From Larix kaempferi (taxonomy: Eukaryota; Streptophyta; Pinopsida; Pinales; Pinaceae), in contig BSBM01000096.1 of NCBI GenBank assembly GCA_027924585.1, positions 5,827,501-5,891,500 of the forward strand: a stretch of 64,000 nt of DNA, written 5' to 3'. The translations under genes were made by a program, and so were the position numbers. The notes below the pieces were generated by a model. It saw nothing but the letters and a program-made list of their open reading frames with translations, did no database searches and was not told the DNA's origin. Positions 22,524 to 33,834 of this stretch are shown here, in pieces; the first letter of the stretch is position 1, and each line of letters opens with the position of its first letter.

Positions 22524-23801
22524 TCAAATCACAATTGCATCATATATGGTCTTTCCCTTTGGCCACATTAGGACTTGGCCATCAACAAATGCAACCCTCA
22601 TACCTTTTGCATCCAATGCAGAGATGGAGAGTAAGTTCTTCTTGAGCCCAAGTACATAAAGGACTTCTTTCATCTTCAAAGATTTTCCAGAATCTAGGTT
22701 GTAGGAGGCTTCGCCACTTCCTTTGATGGGATATTGATAATCATCCCCAAGTTTCACCTTATGGGGTGATTCATGTTCAGACATATTTACAAAGGATTCT
22801 TTAAACCCAGTCATGTGTTTGGAAGCCCCACTGTCAATTAACCAATCATTACAACCATGGGAGATAGTACCTATGAGAGCAGAGATTAGAACATACTCTT
22901 CTTCACTTGATGAGTCATCATTACTATCATCACTTTCTGCCCTAGCCTTCTTCTTTGGAGGTTTATCATCTTCGGTAGCATGAGCATGGTACCATATTTT
23001 GTTACCCTTCTTCTTCTTGCTAGATTTGTTGTTTTTTTGCTTGTCCCTTTTGTTCTTGGGACATTCTGAAGCAAACTGACCCTTCTCATTACAAGTGAAA
23101 CACCTTAGATCTTTCTTGTCTTTGTGAAAATGATGAGAAGATTTCTTCTTGTGATGGGATGGCTCCCTCTTGAACTTTCCCTTCTTAGTGTGAGTTGTGA
23201 GAGCTTGATCTTCATTTCCCATCTTCTCTTCTCTTGCCACAAGCCTTGCTTCTTCTTGCGAACATTCCTCCCATAATCTGCTGAAGGAGATTAACTTCTT
23301 TCTCGCACAAATCCCCTGGATAAAAGAGTCCCATGACCTAGGTAGGCCATTCAAAGTAGTCATAACAATTTCACGATTCTCCACCATTTCATCTACAGCT
23401 TCAAGTTGTTCCTTGATCTGAGAGACCTTGGAGAAATAGGATTGGATGGTTTCTCCATTCGACATCTTGAACCCTTTCAATTGATTCCGCAGGGTCATCT
23501 TCCAATTTATGTTCTTTCCTTCAAATAGCTTGGTCAAAGAATCAAACACAGCCTTGGGTGTCTTTAGAGAAGACACATGGGGTATGAGATGGTCTTTGAT
23601 AGAATCAGCAATGATTCTCTTCGCCTTGACCAAGTTCTTCTTATGCAATACATTAGCCTCTTCATCCTCTAGGATAGGGATGTCTTCTTTTATATATGTG
23701 TCCAACTCATTCTCTTCCAGGATTAACCCAATCCAATACTTCCAAGCTCAGTAGTTATCATCCTCTTCAATCTTATCCTCAAGCTTGGTGTGGTGAGACA
23801 T
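22524..23801 (-). pseudogene. Copia B gag and protease
   Basis: ATG at 23799-23801 starts MSHHTKLEDKIEEDDNY, followed by TGA at codon 18 (23748-23750), exactly as in A. It then stays open for about 390 codons. The order is gag core AWKYWIGLILEE, zinc knuckle CFTCNEKGQFASEC near 23100, a Lys-rich and acidic linker, the protease site WLIDSGASKHMTGF near 22850, and the start of the GAG-pre-integrase domain. TGA at 22524-22526 ends it. About 50 bp further on the captured segment begins, and no integrase follows. Confidence 0.92.
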
Positions 23802-24365
23802 CTTAAAGAGTACTCCAAATGGAAATAGAAAATATTTAGGTCTTACCACTTGAAATGCTAAAAACTGGATCTGGTCCCGAATTAGGGTTTGTCGGAAAAA
23901 CCTTAAAAATTCAAAATGTGAATTTCAACTTTCTGAAAGGATAGAAAGATGCGCCTTGATGAGCTGATCAGTTTGGTGTATTCAGAATTTGAGATCCGCA
24001 AAGCTTTACCCTTCATATTTGCCTTTTTGTCCTCCCGGGTTCACTAGGGAGAGCTCTGAATTAGGGTTTGAGTTTCTCGGAGATCTACCCAGCCAAAAAT
24101 CCTGATCCAAAGCTCTAAACTTCGATTTGTTCAAGGAGCATCCAGCTATGTCTTCAGTTTTTCAGAAATTCCTATTTTTGTGGAAACCCTAATTTTTTAG
24201 GGCCAAATCTGAAAATGCTCAGAATTGAATTCTGATTGGACAGATAGATTCTCCTTGATGAGTAGAGTCAATCTACTATACTGCTTTTCCAAAAACTATG
24301 GAGAGAAACCCAATAAACAAGAAACTCAAGTTTTCGTCACTGCAAAATGTCTTCTTCTCAGGTCA

Positions 24366-24377
24366 GCTCTGATACCA
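24366..24377 (-). promoter_or_regulatory. Primer-binding site of Copia B
   Basis: The minus strand reads TGGTATCAGAGC against the 5' LTR, a perfect plant initiator Met-tRNA complement. Confidence 0.92.
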
Positions 24378-24969
24378 TGTTAAATTTTGAGCATTAATTC
24401 ACAATACTCTTGGATATTTACTGAGAAAATAACATATACAGTATATCAATTGATAACAATCACAATAAGCATGACAAGCATCACAAGAATAAAAAACATG
24501 AGAGACAAGAGACACAGAGTTTCTGTGGGGAAAACCCTAAGGTGAAAAACCCCACAACTTCCTCAGAGATAGAGAGAGCAATGGCTCAACCAAAGTACAA
24601 CCAAAATACACTTGAGATAGTCTCCTAGAGCAGATGATCCTCCTCCTCACTAGTGCACCACTTTCTGAGTGAGAGAAGTGTGTCATTCCGAATAATCCAA
24701 ATAGAGATCTCCTGATCTCTATTTATACTTAACCTGTTTGCCCAGCTACACTATGGGGCCGACTTGTCTATCTAGATACATCCACAATATAATATATATT
24801 TTAGGGCCGACCCCACACATGGTGGTCTAATAACCCATCGGCAAGTACACACACTTGCGACACTTGTCAATCCACATGACGACACTTCCTTATAGAGGAA
24901 TAACACATCTCTTATAAGGGTACACCAAATATATATGAAATACATTCTGAAGTTACATATATATCAACA
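24378..24969 (-). repeat. 5' LTR of Copia B
   Basis: 592 bp repeat of 17760-18351. It has the TATA motif at 24719-24727 and the overlapping palindrome at 24699-24724, where one loop base differs from A. Confidence 0.94.
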
Positions 24970-25607
24970 TCTGGTAATGTTATTAATCGGTTATAACTTG
25001 TTATTAGTAGTTAATTGAACTTATCTGATGTGATTTATTTATATGTATCTAATGCTATTAGTTGTAAGTGATGCAGAGAATGAAACTACAAAACTAAAAT
25101 TTTGAATGCAAAGAAAGAGGTTCTTCATCTTGTTTGATTGAAGAATGTGGGACAACTAAGGAAAATAAAAAGTTTGCTCAAGTCTTGAGGAAGAAGGGAG
25201 ATATATTTACCCTAAACTCAATTTAATATTGAGAAGAATTCTTATATGGGATAATATAGAGAAAAATATTTTACTTTGAAAAGATATAGAAGCAACAAGT
25301 ACAACCAACATGGCACACACCTGATTCTGAAAGGAATGGACGCATTCTTGGTGTAGTGTTGTGTCATGCTTGGTTACATTGATTACACCTTAAAGGAATG
25401 GATGCATTCCTAGTGTTTCAATGATGGGAAGTCAGCCACGCAAAATGATATGTTTTTAGTTTTATGATAATACATTTTGATAAATGTATGATATTGATGA
25501 GATTGGTTAGCCATTTTGTGTTTATCAGATATACTTGCAAGTTGGTGCTTTCATATTGAAGAAGAGAAGTGAAGTGAAGAAAGGGATAAAAGCTAAAGGA
25601 GAAGAAG

Positions 25608-25800
25608 ACTATGCAAAGCTAAGGATGGGTTTTCCTCATCCGATTGCATTGAGGATGTGTTTTACTCTAATTAAAACTATGCAAAGTTAAGGATGGGTTT
25701 TCCTCAGCCGATTTCATTGAGGATGTGTTTTCCTCTAATTAAAACTATACAAATATGAGGATGGGTTTTCCTCAATCGATTGCATTAAGGATGTGACTTA
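25608..25800 (+). repeat. 68-bp tandem repeat, nearly three copies
   Basis: Units begin ACTATGCAAAG and contain GGATGGGTTTTCCTCA and GAGGATGTGTTTT, at about 25608, 25676 and 25744. The third is shorter and more diverged. Confidence 0.85.
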
Positions 25801-25951
25801 TGTAAAATAGCGGAAGACTTTCCAAGTTGGTGTTGCAGTAAAGATTGAAGTAGTATAATAAATTAATAAAAGAATTATAAATTAATAAAAACCCTCACCT
25901 AATAAAAAAAAGCTGGAGGGGGAGGGAGGTGCCCAATCTAACGAATGAACC

Positions 25952-25977
25952 TAGTAATAATAATAATAATAATAAAA
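25952..25977. repeat. TAA microsatellite
   Basis: An uninterrupted run of TAA triplets in the interior of E. Confidence 0.85.
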
Positions 25978-27015
25978 GTGATCGATGATGTGGTATTTAT
26001 GATGATCTTGTTAACTAAGAATCCTTTGAGAAAACCATGGGGAGCACCCCGGGTTGTAATCCATATGGCTAGATTTCAAATATGAAGTGTCTTAGCTAGA
26101 AGATGAACAAGGTTTGGGTGATCCTTTTACGTGCACACTGAATAGCACTAGAGGAAGGAATACCTTCTGGATGTTGTGTGGGATAGATAATGGGGATCCC
26201 AACCCTGATGAATACTAAGCAAATCGAGCACCTGCATGTCAAAGAGAAGGAGACCAGGGAGCAAAAAAAGCCAGGACTATGTACTCCAGATTGGATCTGA
26301 TAAAGAGGGGGAACTCTTACTTTTATCTTTTTACTTATGTTATTACTTTCTAGAAAGAGAAAGTTGTGAAATGCACGTTACAGCTAAAAAATTGTTGTGT
26401 TTATTTTGTTTGAAATAAACAATGAATGTTGAAGTAGTTAAAATTTCTAGAAAAAGAAATGAAGATGAATGCAATCATCTATACGCATATGTTAAGTTAA
26501 ACATGAAATGCATGAAAATATTCAGAACAAAGAAAGATATAGCTAATCTTTCTTAAAAAAGGATGGCCTGATTTATTATTATATTGGCTTGATTAAATTA
26601 TGGTAATTGATTGCCAAGGAAAGTATTCATTTGAAAGTTGCTGCTGCTATTATAAATCTAAAGAAGACTGAAGAAAATCACACAAATTGAAGATCGCAGC
26701 TGATCATAATTTTCTTTTTGTTTTTCAAGAAATGTTTCGGATCAACTACAGATTCCCAAAAGTTCCCAAGCAAAGATAACAATAATGATGGTAGATGAAA
26801 GAAATAATTGTTGAGGTGATCAATCCATATGTTGAGTTGGAAGGTCCAAGCTAGCAGGAACAACATGAAGAGATCTGATCGACCTGACCCAAGTTTCAAA
26901 GATCATCTTGAAAGACGTAGTGCAGGAGAAGCACTTGCAACATTTTGAAAATTTTGTTCATGTGTTTTCGACAAAGGAACACCAAGGACGATGTTGAATT
27001 TAAGGGGGCAGGTAA

Positions 27016-27461
27016 TGTAATACCCCTGGATGAGACCCCCAAATTGATCATATGTATGATGTAAATATTGATATGCAAATTCCTATGTGGAAGAAAAAAT
27101 GTATATTTTGTAATTATGAATATTAAAATCCACAACTAGATGTGTTGAGTCAGTACGCTTAAGAGATCAGGGACTCGTGTATTCACCAAAGATAGTGAGG
27201 GGGTTAATAGTGGCCTAGGAGTAAACAATTCGATGACCCTTATGTACCTTTAGACCCTTAAAATATCCCTAAAGTTTATCATAAGTCATGGTTAAGTATT
27301 AATCTCGTTTTATTAACTTAAAAATTATTATTAAAATAATAATTATAACTTAAGTGTGATTTTGGGGGGGGGTTATGTGTTTATATAAAATGAGGAAATG
27401 TGGATGAGGGCTTCCCAGTGGTTCTAGATTTGAATGTATAAATATATGCATGTAAGGAAAG
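27016..27461 (+). repeat. 3' LTR of E, truncated
   Basis: Starts TGTAATACCCCTGGATGAG and is collinear with 12264 onward to about 12707 (GCATGTAAGGAAAG). Copia F begins at 27462. The other 2.8 kb of the LTR does not reappear downstream. Confidence 0.88.
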
Positions 27462-28094
27462 TGTGAAATTATATATCACAGCATATCATAGAGCTGAGAA
27501 TACCTCACCATGAAAGAATGAGCAGAAAAGATGAATTATAGTGAAAATTGCAGTGAAATGAGTAGTAAAATTATTCATGCATTGGAACTCAAATGGAAAC
27601 AAAAATAAATTTTATGATCCATTAATCAGTATAGTCAACAGATATGTTACAATGGAGAGAATTCAATTATCCTAGGAGAATTCAAATCCCTGTCAGTCTA
27701 ACATAGGAATTGTTGCCACTAGAGTGCTCTGGAAGTCGCAAACTCAACTAAACTCAACCAAAACTCAATCAATTGACCAAGACGGAACATTTGTGAGTTT
27801 GACATGCAAATCAATCAAAACAAGGTGCATTATATCACAATTACTTGTGATCGGATCTCAAACCCCCACTAGAGTTAAGGGACTCAGGTGGCATGAACTA
27901 GAACACAGAGTTAGCTCTTAAAATGTAGGGAATTGACTCTAGTGGGACTAAAATCATGCATGTAGGGCGCATTAGGTGGATAATGGGTCCTAGATGACAT
28001 ATAAACGCCACTAGGGGGGAATAACATTATCAACTACTAGGAAAAGGTAAATAATGCTAAGTAGGAAAAGGATGGAGTACTAATTATCATAACA
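27462..28094 (-). repeat. 3' LTR of F
   Basis: Plus strand starts TGTGAAATTATATATCACAG and ends CATAACA, followed by the polypurine-tract complement cccccccttaat at 28095. The first 360 bp or so match 30441-30815. Confidence 0.86.
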
Positions 28095-28248
28095 CCCCCC
28101 CTTAATCCAAACTTGGACATCCTGGGCCCTGGTCACTGAGACCAAAGGTCACCCATACAATCAAATAAATGATATGTTCATGAAACTAAGGAAATGGGAA
28201 AAACCTCATGGTAAAAATACCACCCCTCAAAAATGAACAGTAGGAAAC

Positions 28249-28560
28249 TCAAACTGCCTTCACACCAAGTAGAAAAGGAAAATATCTTCTGAGTGAAATA
28301 CTTTGTAAAAATGTAGGAAATATGCTCATGTGTAGGATAGTAATGCAGGTGTTGGATCTAGATACAAATCTGGATCTGTTCCTATGATGTACCTCCCACT
28401 GTTTCGAAGTTGCATTTTCCAAAACAAGTCTTTCAAAATCCATTCTTGCTACTAGGGTGAATGACTCATTGTAGTCCAAACCATGAACTTTTGAGTACCC
28501 ATTTTATACCAACCAATCTTTTCACTTGGTTGTAGATCCATCATGGCAAGTCTCTTTTAA
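28249..28560 (-). pseudogene. RT/RNase H remnant of F
   Basis: Minus-strand reading gives an RT piece (DYNESFTLVARMDFERLVLE, equivalent to the ETFAPVA region of intact elements, then a KQWEVHH block). Shortly after, in another frame, it gives the RNase H C-terminus (a YIFTKYFTQKIFSF block, like DIFTKPLTEKNF). Everything between is deleted and stops occur in all frames. Confidence 0.7.
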
Positions 28561-28754
28561 GGATTATGGATCAGACCCCACCATCATGTAGCACCTCTCT
28601 GAGAGAAGTGGATCTATATGACATAGTGAAAGGTTTGCATCTCGATACTGAGATTTAGTTCTTTTATGGTCATATGGATCCCCATCTATGTTCCCAGCAG
28701 CTTCAAGTTCTTTTTGAGACCATATTGGCCTTGGTCATGGATTGGGAGCATATG

Positions 28755-30203
28755 CTAGATATGGATCTGGATCTGCTTGAACTTCATACTCAACATCAAT
28801 ATCTTGGTCCTCATATTCAGAATCTGAAAATGGATCATCAGAAGAGACATCATTATGATCTTCATCAGATGCAAATGGAGTAGGCAGAGAGTATGGAAAA
28901 AGTGAGATAATTCATATGCCTTGGAGGAATGGTTTGCAACCCCTTTCGCTATTAGCTTCCTAGATGAGGTCTCTACAATCTCAACTGTGTCAAGTCCAAA
29001 AATAACATTCTTCGGTGAACTTGTGTGTGTCATCTGATAAACAGATAACAAATTTGTTGTCAATGAAGGAACATATAGAACATTTTTTAACTTTCCATGC
29101 TCCAGTTGTATTGTGCCCTTCCCTGTAGTAGAGATCTGAGAATCATCTTCCATGTGAATACTAGGACCATCATTGAGATCTAGAGAAGAAAATGATTCTT
29201 TGGAGGAAACCATGTGGTTGGAGGCTTCATAATCCATGAGGAAGGCTTGTGATTGTGAGAATCCAGCCTTCAGTGCATGGAATCTCTCATTATCATCTAT
29301 CTCACATCCAGAATTAGTATCCCTTGCACCTTTTGGGAGGGAAATGTCGTATTGTTAAAGAATTTTGTTCATTTGATTTATCTTCTTCTTCATGCAAGAT
29401 CTATCTGGATGGTTTCCTTTCTTGCAATAGGTACACTTGGTCTTCTCAAACCCATTTTGCTTGTCCTTCTTGGAGTTGGAGGCTCCTTCTGATGGATTAG
29501 GCATCTCATATGGTTTGGATTCAAATTTCTTCTTGCCCCTTCCTTTCTTCTTCCCTTTAGTATTCACGTGTTTTTACTCTCCAACCATAAGAGCTTGATT
29601 TTTGGAGGCCTTCAAGGCACCCATCTGAATCAGTTTGTCTTGTTCTTGGATGAGAGATTCGGTGAATGCATCTAAGGAAGGCATTTTCCAATTAGGGATT
29701 GACCATCTCCCAGAATGGAAGTTAGAAACAAATATTGAAAATTCTGGACCAAGCTTGCTTAGGATGGATAGCACCATATGCTCATTCTTCTTCTCAATGT
29801 GACATTGTTTGCACTACATAACCAAGGATTTGAATTTAGAAAAGAACTGTTGTATGGTTTCAAAAATGTTGGGTTGAAGCGCAATTAATTCATTCTCTAG
29901 AATATGGCCTCGCAACTCATCTTTCTTATCGAAGAGAGTCTCAAGCTTCTCTCTTTGACTCTTCAATCCTTCAAGGTGGAAGAGAAAATATATGGAAATA
30001 TGAATACACATGAAACCAAACACTTCATCTAATATGTTCAGGTACTTGAACTTCTCAACAGCTTCCTGTGGTTCGACCTCCTTGCCTGTTGTAACCCTGT
30101 ACAAACTCTTGTTGCACAATACCATCTGCAGATCATCCCTCTAATCAAGATAATTGAAGGGTGTCAGGATCCTTGGAGACAAAGGAACATTCAAATTCTC
30201 CAT
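28755..30203 (-). pseudogene. Gag and protease remnant of F
   Basis: ATG at 30201-30203 opens MENLNVPLSPRILTPFNYLD, then a stop. The gag core continues as CNKSLYRVTTGKEVEPQEAV and GHILENELIAL. A zinc knuckle CTYCKKGNHPDRSC lies near 29430. The protease-like block MDYEASNHMVSS has Asp-Tyr-Glu where active Copia proteases have Asp-Ser-Gly, so the catalytic site is lost. The following VLYVPSLTTNLLSVYQM matches the start of the pre-integrase region. Stops and frame changes break it in several places. It is related to gag and protease of G. Confidence 0.85.
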
Positions 30204-30428
30204 GTGAAACTGCTAGAGCGAATACAAACTGAAACTGCTACTACTATTGCACTGAAAAACCTTCAAAATCCTGCAAAAAACTCTCAATTTTGTCTGCATC
30301 GTTCACAACTGGCTATACCTTCAAGGATTTCTCCAATGAATTCAATGCAGTGGCACTAGGATTTAATGTGGAAATAAAGAGGCTTATGGCGCACTACTGA
30401 AAGAAGATACTCAACCCATGCCCTTTGA

Positions 30429-30440
30429 GCTATGATACCA
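30429..30440 (-). promoter_or_regulatory. Primer-binding site of F
   Basis: The minus strand reads TGGTATCATAGC against the 5' LTR, the same variant as in A and E. Confidence 0.86.
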
Positions 30441-30815
30441 TGTGAAATTCTAGATCACAGCAGATCATAGAGCTGAGAATACCTCACGGTGAAATAATGA
30501 GCAGAAAAGATGCATTACAGTGAAAATTGTAATGAAATGAGCAGTAAAATTATTCATGCATTGGAACTCAGATGGAAACAAAAATAAATGTTATGATCCA
30601 TTAATCAATATAGTCAATAGATATGTTACAATGGAGAGAATTCAATTATCCTAGGATAATTCGAATCCATGTCAGTCTAGCGTAGGTATTGTCACCACTG
30701 GAGTGCTCCGGAAGTCCCAAACTCAACTCAACTCAACCAAAGCTTAGTTAACTAAATTTATTTTCAGTTAACTGACCAAGAGGGGCGCATTTGTGAGTTT
30801 GGAATGCAAATAAAT
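30441..30815 (-). repeat. 5' LTR of F, truncated
   Basis: Collinear with the left LTR for about 375 bp. It then stops matching near 30815, so roughly 270 bp are missing, including the outer end. The promoter end of the element is therefore gone. Confidence 0.8.
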
Positions 30816-30952
30816 CATAAATATCCTTTGAAATGGACAACTAGTGTTTTTTCTTCTTAAATTTATGTCAAGGGGTTCTCATAATATTTGTAGCAAAGAC
30901 CTTTGATTTGGTGCTCTATCATTTCAGCTCAAGTTAACTTTTAGATATTGAG
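30816..30952. other. Unclassified spacer between F and G
   Basis: 137 bp of AT-rich sequence that belongs neither to F nor to G. It is the host sequence into which G inserted; it ends ttgag, and the same 5-mer reopens at 36618. I see no gene. Confidence 0.5.
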
Positions 30953-31649
30953 TGTGAGTATTTTGATCACAGTAAGATCTAGGAGCTATGGAGAACCTCA
31001 CAAAATCGAATTATTTGCAAAACCAGTGAAAAATCTTGAAAAAAGAGACAATTTTACACACAATGTGAGCTTAATATTTGTATGAACTGACTATCTAACA
31101 TATGAAAATGTTAAGAACATGTTTTTATTACATACATGGGAAATTCGAGAGCATTAGATAGCTCAAGATGAGTGTACAAGTCAAAATTTCCAAATTGGCC
31201 TCAATCCCCCCTAGGTGGGTCCAACTCAGTCCTAATCATCCCAAATAGTCACGAAATCAGGTGTGAAGGTGGATGAAGCATTTTGGGTCATAAATGAGGC
31301 CAAGGCAGGAGTGGGTGAGCAATTCGAGGTGTTTGGGAGGACCAAGGGAGCAATAAAGGCTCCAAATCTAGCCAAAATTGGGCAAAATCCATCCTAGCGC
31401 TCCTAGTCAACAGAAATTCCCCAAATAAAGGAGAGAGAGCGCTCCAGCATTTAATGAGGGAACACTTGTGGACAAAACAGGAGGTTGGGTGAACTGGTTT
31501 GCTTGGAAGTGGGTGTGAACACTCTCAAATGTGGGTATTAGACCAACTAAAGTCACCTAGTCCAAACTATGGTGTGATGAAGCACATGAGCAATAAAAAT
31601 TGACTATGGTTATGGACTATGGTACTAAGTATGGATTACTGTTCTAACA
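30953..31649 (-). repeat. 3' LTR of G
   Basis: Plus strand TGTGAGTATTTTGATCACAG to GTTCTAACA. It matches 35921-36617 with scattered substitutions. The polypurine-tract complement cccccccttaac starts at 31650. Confidence 0.95.
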
Positions 31650-31839
31650 CCCCCCCTTAACCAGAACTTAGTACAACTCATGAAAATAAGTGGGAGGCCT
31701 TGGCAACAAAGGCTCAAGTCACCTCATTACAAACAGAATTTTTATTTGTCCATATAAACCAAGGACAAGAAGTAAAACCACATGGGATAAAAACTTCCCT
31801 CTAAAATGGACATGGGGCTGAACCTACAATTAAATTGCA

Positions 31840-33834
31840 GCAATCACCATCCATCACTCACTCCAAGAAAATCTCTCAGGTGAGTGAAGTTCTTCTCAGT
31901 AAAACACATGGTGAAAAAATCTGCAGTTTGCTCGATGGATGGGCAATACTACTAGGAAATCACCCTGTCATGCACCAAGCCCTGAATGTAGTGAATATGG
32001 ATTTCAATGTGCTTTTTTCTTTGCCTCTGTACTGGATCAGTAGATATCTTTATGGCACTTTGATTATCCACCCAAATGTTGGTTGGAGAATCAATAGCAA
32101 CACCAAACTCCCGAAGAATGCCTTGCAACCAAACACACTGTGTGGCTACGTTAACTGCTGCCCTGTACTCGGCCTCTACTGATGAAAGTGAAATGGTATG
32201 TTGTTTCTTACTTGACCAGAAAATGGGACCTTCAGCAAACATAAAAACAAAACCTAAAGTGGACTTTCTATCAATGGGATCTCCAGCCCAATCGGAATCA
32301 GAAAATCCAGCTAGTTGTAGTGAAGAACCAGCTACATAGTGTACCCCAAAGCTCTTTGTTCCTTGGACATATTGAAGGATCCTTTTGTCTGCCTTCCAAT
32401 GGATCTCATGTGGGTGCTGCATATATCTTGCTACAGCACTTACAACATAAGACAAATCAGGTCTTGTATGTGTAAGGTACAACAAGCTTCCAACTAGCTA
32501 CTTGTAGAGTGTGCAATCCACCAATGGAGAGTCTTCAAATTCACCTAGTTTTATGCCTCTCTCAGATTGCTCAATTTCCAAACCCAAAAATTGCCTTAGC
32601 AATCCTAGGTCGCTCATGGAAAATTCACTGTGCAAAGAAGCTTTAATTGAGCCAATTTGTTTGTTGCAGCTCCCTGTAATTAAAAGATCATCAACATACA
32701 GTACAATGACCTACCAATTATCATCACATTGCTGCAAATAAACATTTGGATCAAACTTGCATCGACAGAAACCAATTGAGAGCAAAAAAGCATCCATTTT
32801 GGCATACCAAGCCCTAGGGGCTTGCTTGAGTCCATAGAGTGACTTCTTCAACCTGCAAACAAGTGTGGGATCCTCTTGGAATCCTTCAGGTTGCTGCATA
32901 TAGATCTCTTCCTATAGCTCACCATGTAAGAATGCACTTTTAACATCCATATGGTGAACTTCCCAACCCTTACTAGCTGCCATGGCTAGAGCTAGTCTAA
33001 TTGAGTCCATCTTTGCAACCGGTGCAAAGGTCTTTGTATAATCCACACCATGGATTTGTGAGCAGCCCTTAGCCACTAACCTAGCTTTATACTTCAGATC
33101 AGAACCATCAGCAACAGGTTTGGTTCGAAAAATCCACTTACATTGCACAAGTTTCCTCTTGGGAGGAAGAGGCACCAAATCCCATGTTTTGTTCTCTTGG
33201 AGAGATTGGAATTCTTCTTGCATTTTTGTTCTCCACCTTGGATCATGATGAGCTTCTTGATATGATGATGGATCAGATCCAATCATCATATAACAGTGAT
33301 CAGCAAGTTCACTTTCATTTGCAAAGGAAGCATTGATTGTTTGAGATCTAGTCTTCCTAGGCTCTTGGGGATTTCCTGCCAATTAACCTACAGCTTGTAT
33401 GATTTTTTCATCCCACTTGGGCCTTGATGGTGAATCATGTACATAAATTTCATCTTCATCCATGTCATCTTCAGCAATATCAGAAAAATCAGAAGTGGAA
33501 TCATCACTAATTTCATTAAGGTGTGGAGGAGAAGAGCTTTCCCCCGGTGCAAGCTCAAAATCAGGAATTGGTTCTTCTTCGAATTGCACACTTCTCTCAA
33601 TGAAAGTTTTGAGTGTGGATGTGTCAAAGAGCTTGTATCCCTTTGTGTCTTCACCATATCCAACCATGATGCATTCTCCACTCTGTGGCTCCAAATCCTT
33701 CCTCTTTTCTAATGGAATTCGAGCCCATGCTCTAGACCCAAAAATTCTGAAATTTGACACATTTGGTTTTTGGCCAAACCATGCCTCATATGGGGGTTTT
33801 TCCTTTGACCGATTTGTGAAAGGCTCTGTTCTAA
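31840..33834 (-). pseudogene. Copia G pol, RT and RNase H part
   Basis: After the frameshift near 33835 the frame gives the post-integrase region (VSNFRIFGSRAWARIPLEKR), an acidic linker, RT ([47 protein letters not shown] at 32688-32699) and RNase H (SDSDWAGDP, VEAEYRAA, WVDNQSAIK). The tail, near 31860, reads like the Copia end EQTADxFT. In-frame stops lie at about 33383, 32909, 32711 and 32501. Around 32560 a block of some 30 residues between the RGIKL and EDSPLVD motifs is missing. Confidence 0.92.

Larger units (their letters stand above)
17760..24969 (-). mobile_element. Copia retrotransposon B with captured foreign segment
   Basis: A 7.2 kb element of the same family as A, with 592 bp LTRs and a perfect target-site duplication tctgg (17755-17759 and 24970-24974). 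It has a primer site beside the right LTR and a purine tract beside the left LTR. Gag-protease runs in one frame. Integrase and the start of RT are missing, and a 1.25 kb exon-intron-like segment sits in their place (21221-22471). The RT remainder and RNase H follow, then the family's minisatellite and hairpin array. It inserted into E. Confidence 0.95.
24970..27015 (+). mobile_element. Interior of E, 3' part, non-coding
   Basis: Resumes with the second tctgg. Positions up to about 25404 pair with 1-470 as an inverted repeat. The remainder holds a 68-bp tandem repeat, a TAA microsatellite and no recognisable domain. It ends with the purine tract TAAGGGGGCAGGTAA at 27001-27015, directly before the 3' LTR. 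Confidence 0.78.
12264..27461 (+). mobile_element. Large non-coding LTR element E, interrupted by Copia B and truncated
   Basis: Plus-strand element with a 5' LTR at 12264-15486, primer site at 15490-15501, interior to 27015 (about 4.3 kb without B), polypurine tract TAAGGGGGCAGG, and a 3' LTR starting TGTAATACCCC at 27016. The 3' LTR survives only to 27461, where Copia F starts. The remainder is not found in the window. No gag or pol domain is visible, so it fits the large retrotransposon derivative (LARD) pattern: a long LTR and a non-coding interior mobilised in trans. The LTR start and purine tract resemble Gypsy elements; that link is inference. The left flank is gaaca, and the right flank is lost. 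Confidence 0.85.
27462..30815 (-). mobile_element. Copia element F, internally deleted
   Basis: A left LTR of 633 bp (27462-28094) and a truncated right LTR (30441-about 30815) enclose 2.35 kb with gag, a damaged protease and a stub of RT fused to the end of RNase H. Integrase and most of RT and RNase H are deleted. The plus-strand sequence next to the left LTR is cccccccttaat, the complement of a polypurine tract, and the primer site is at 30429-30440. It sits in the 3' LTR of E with left flank gaaag. The right flank is lost. Confidence 0.88.
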
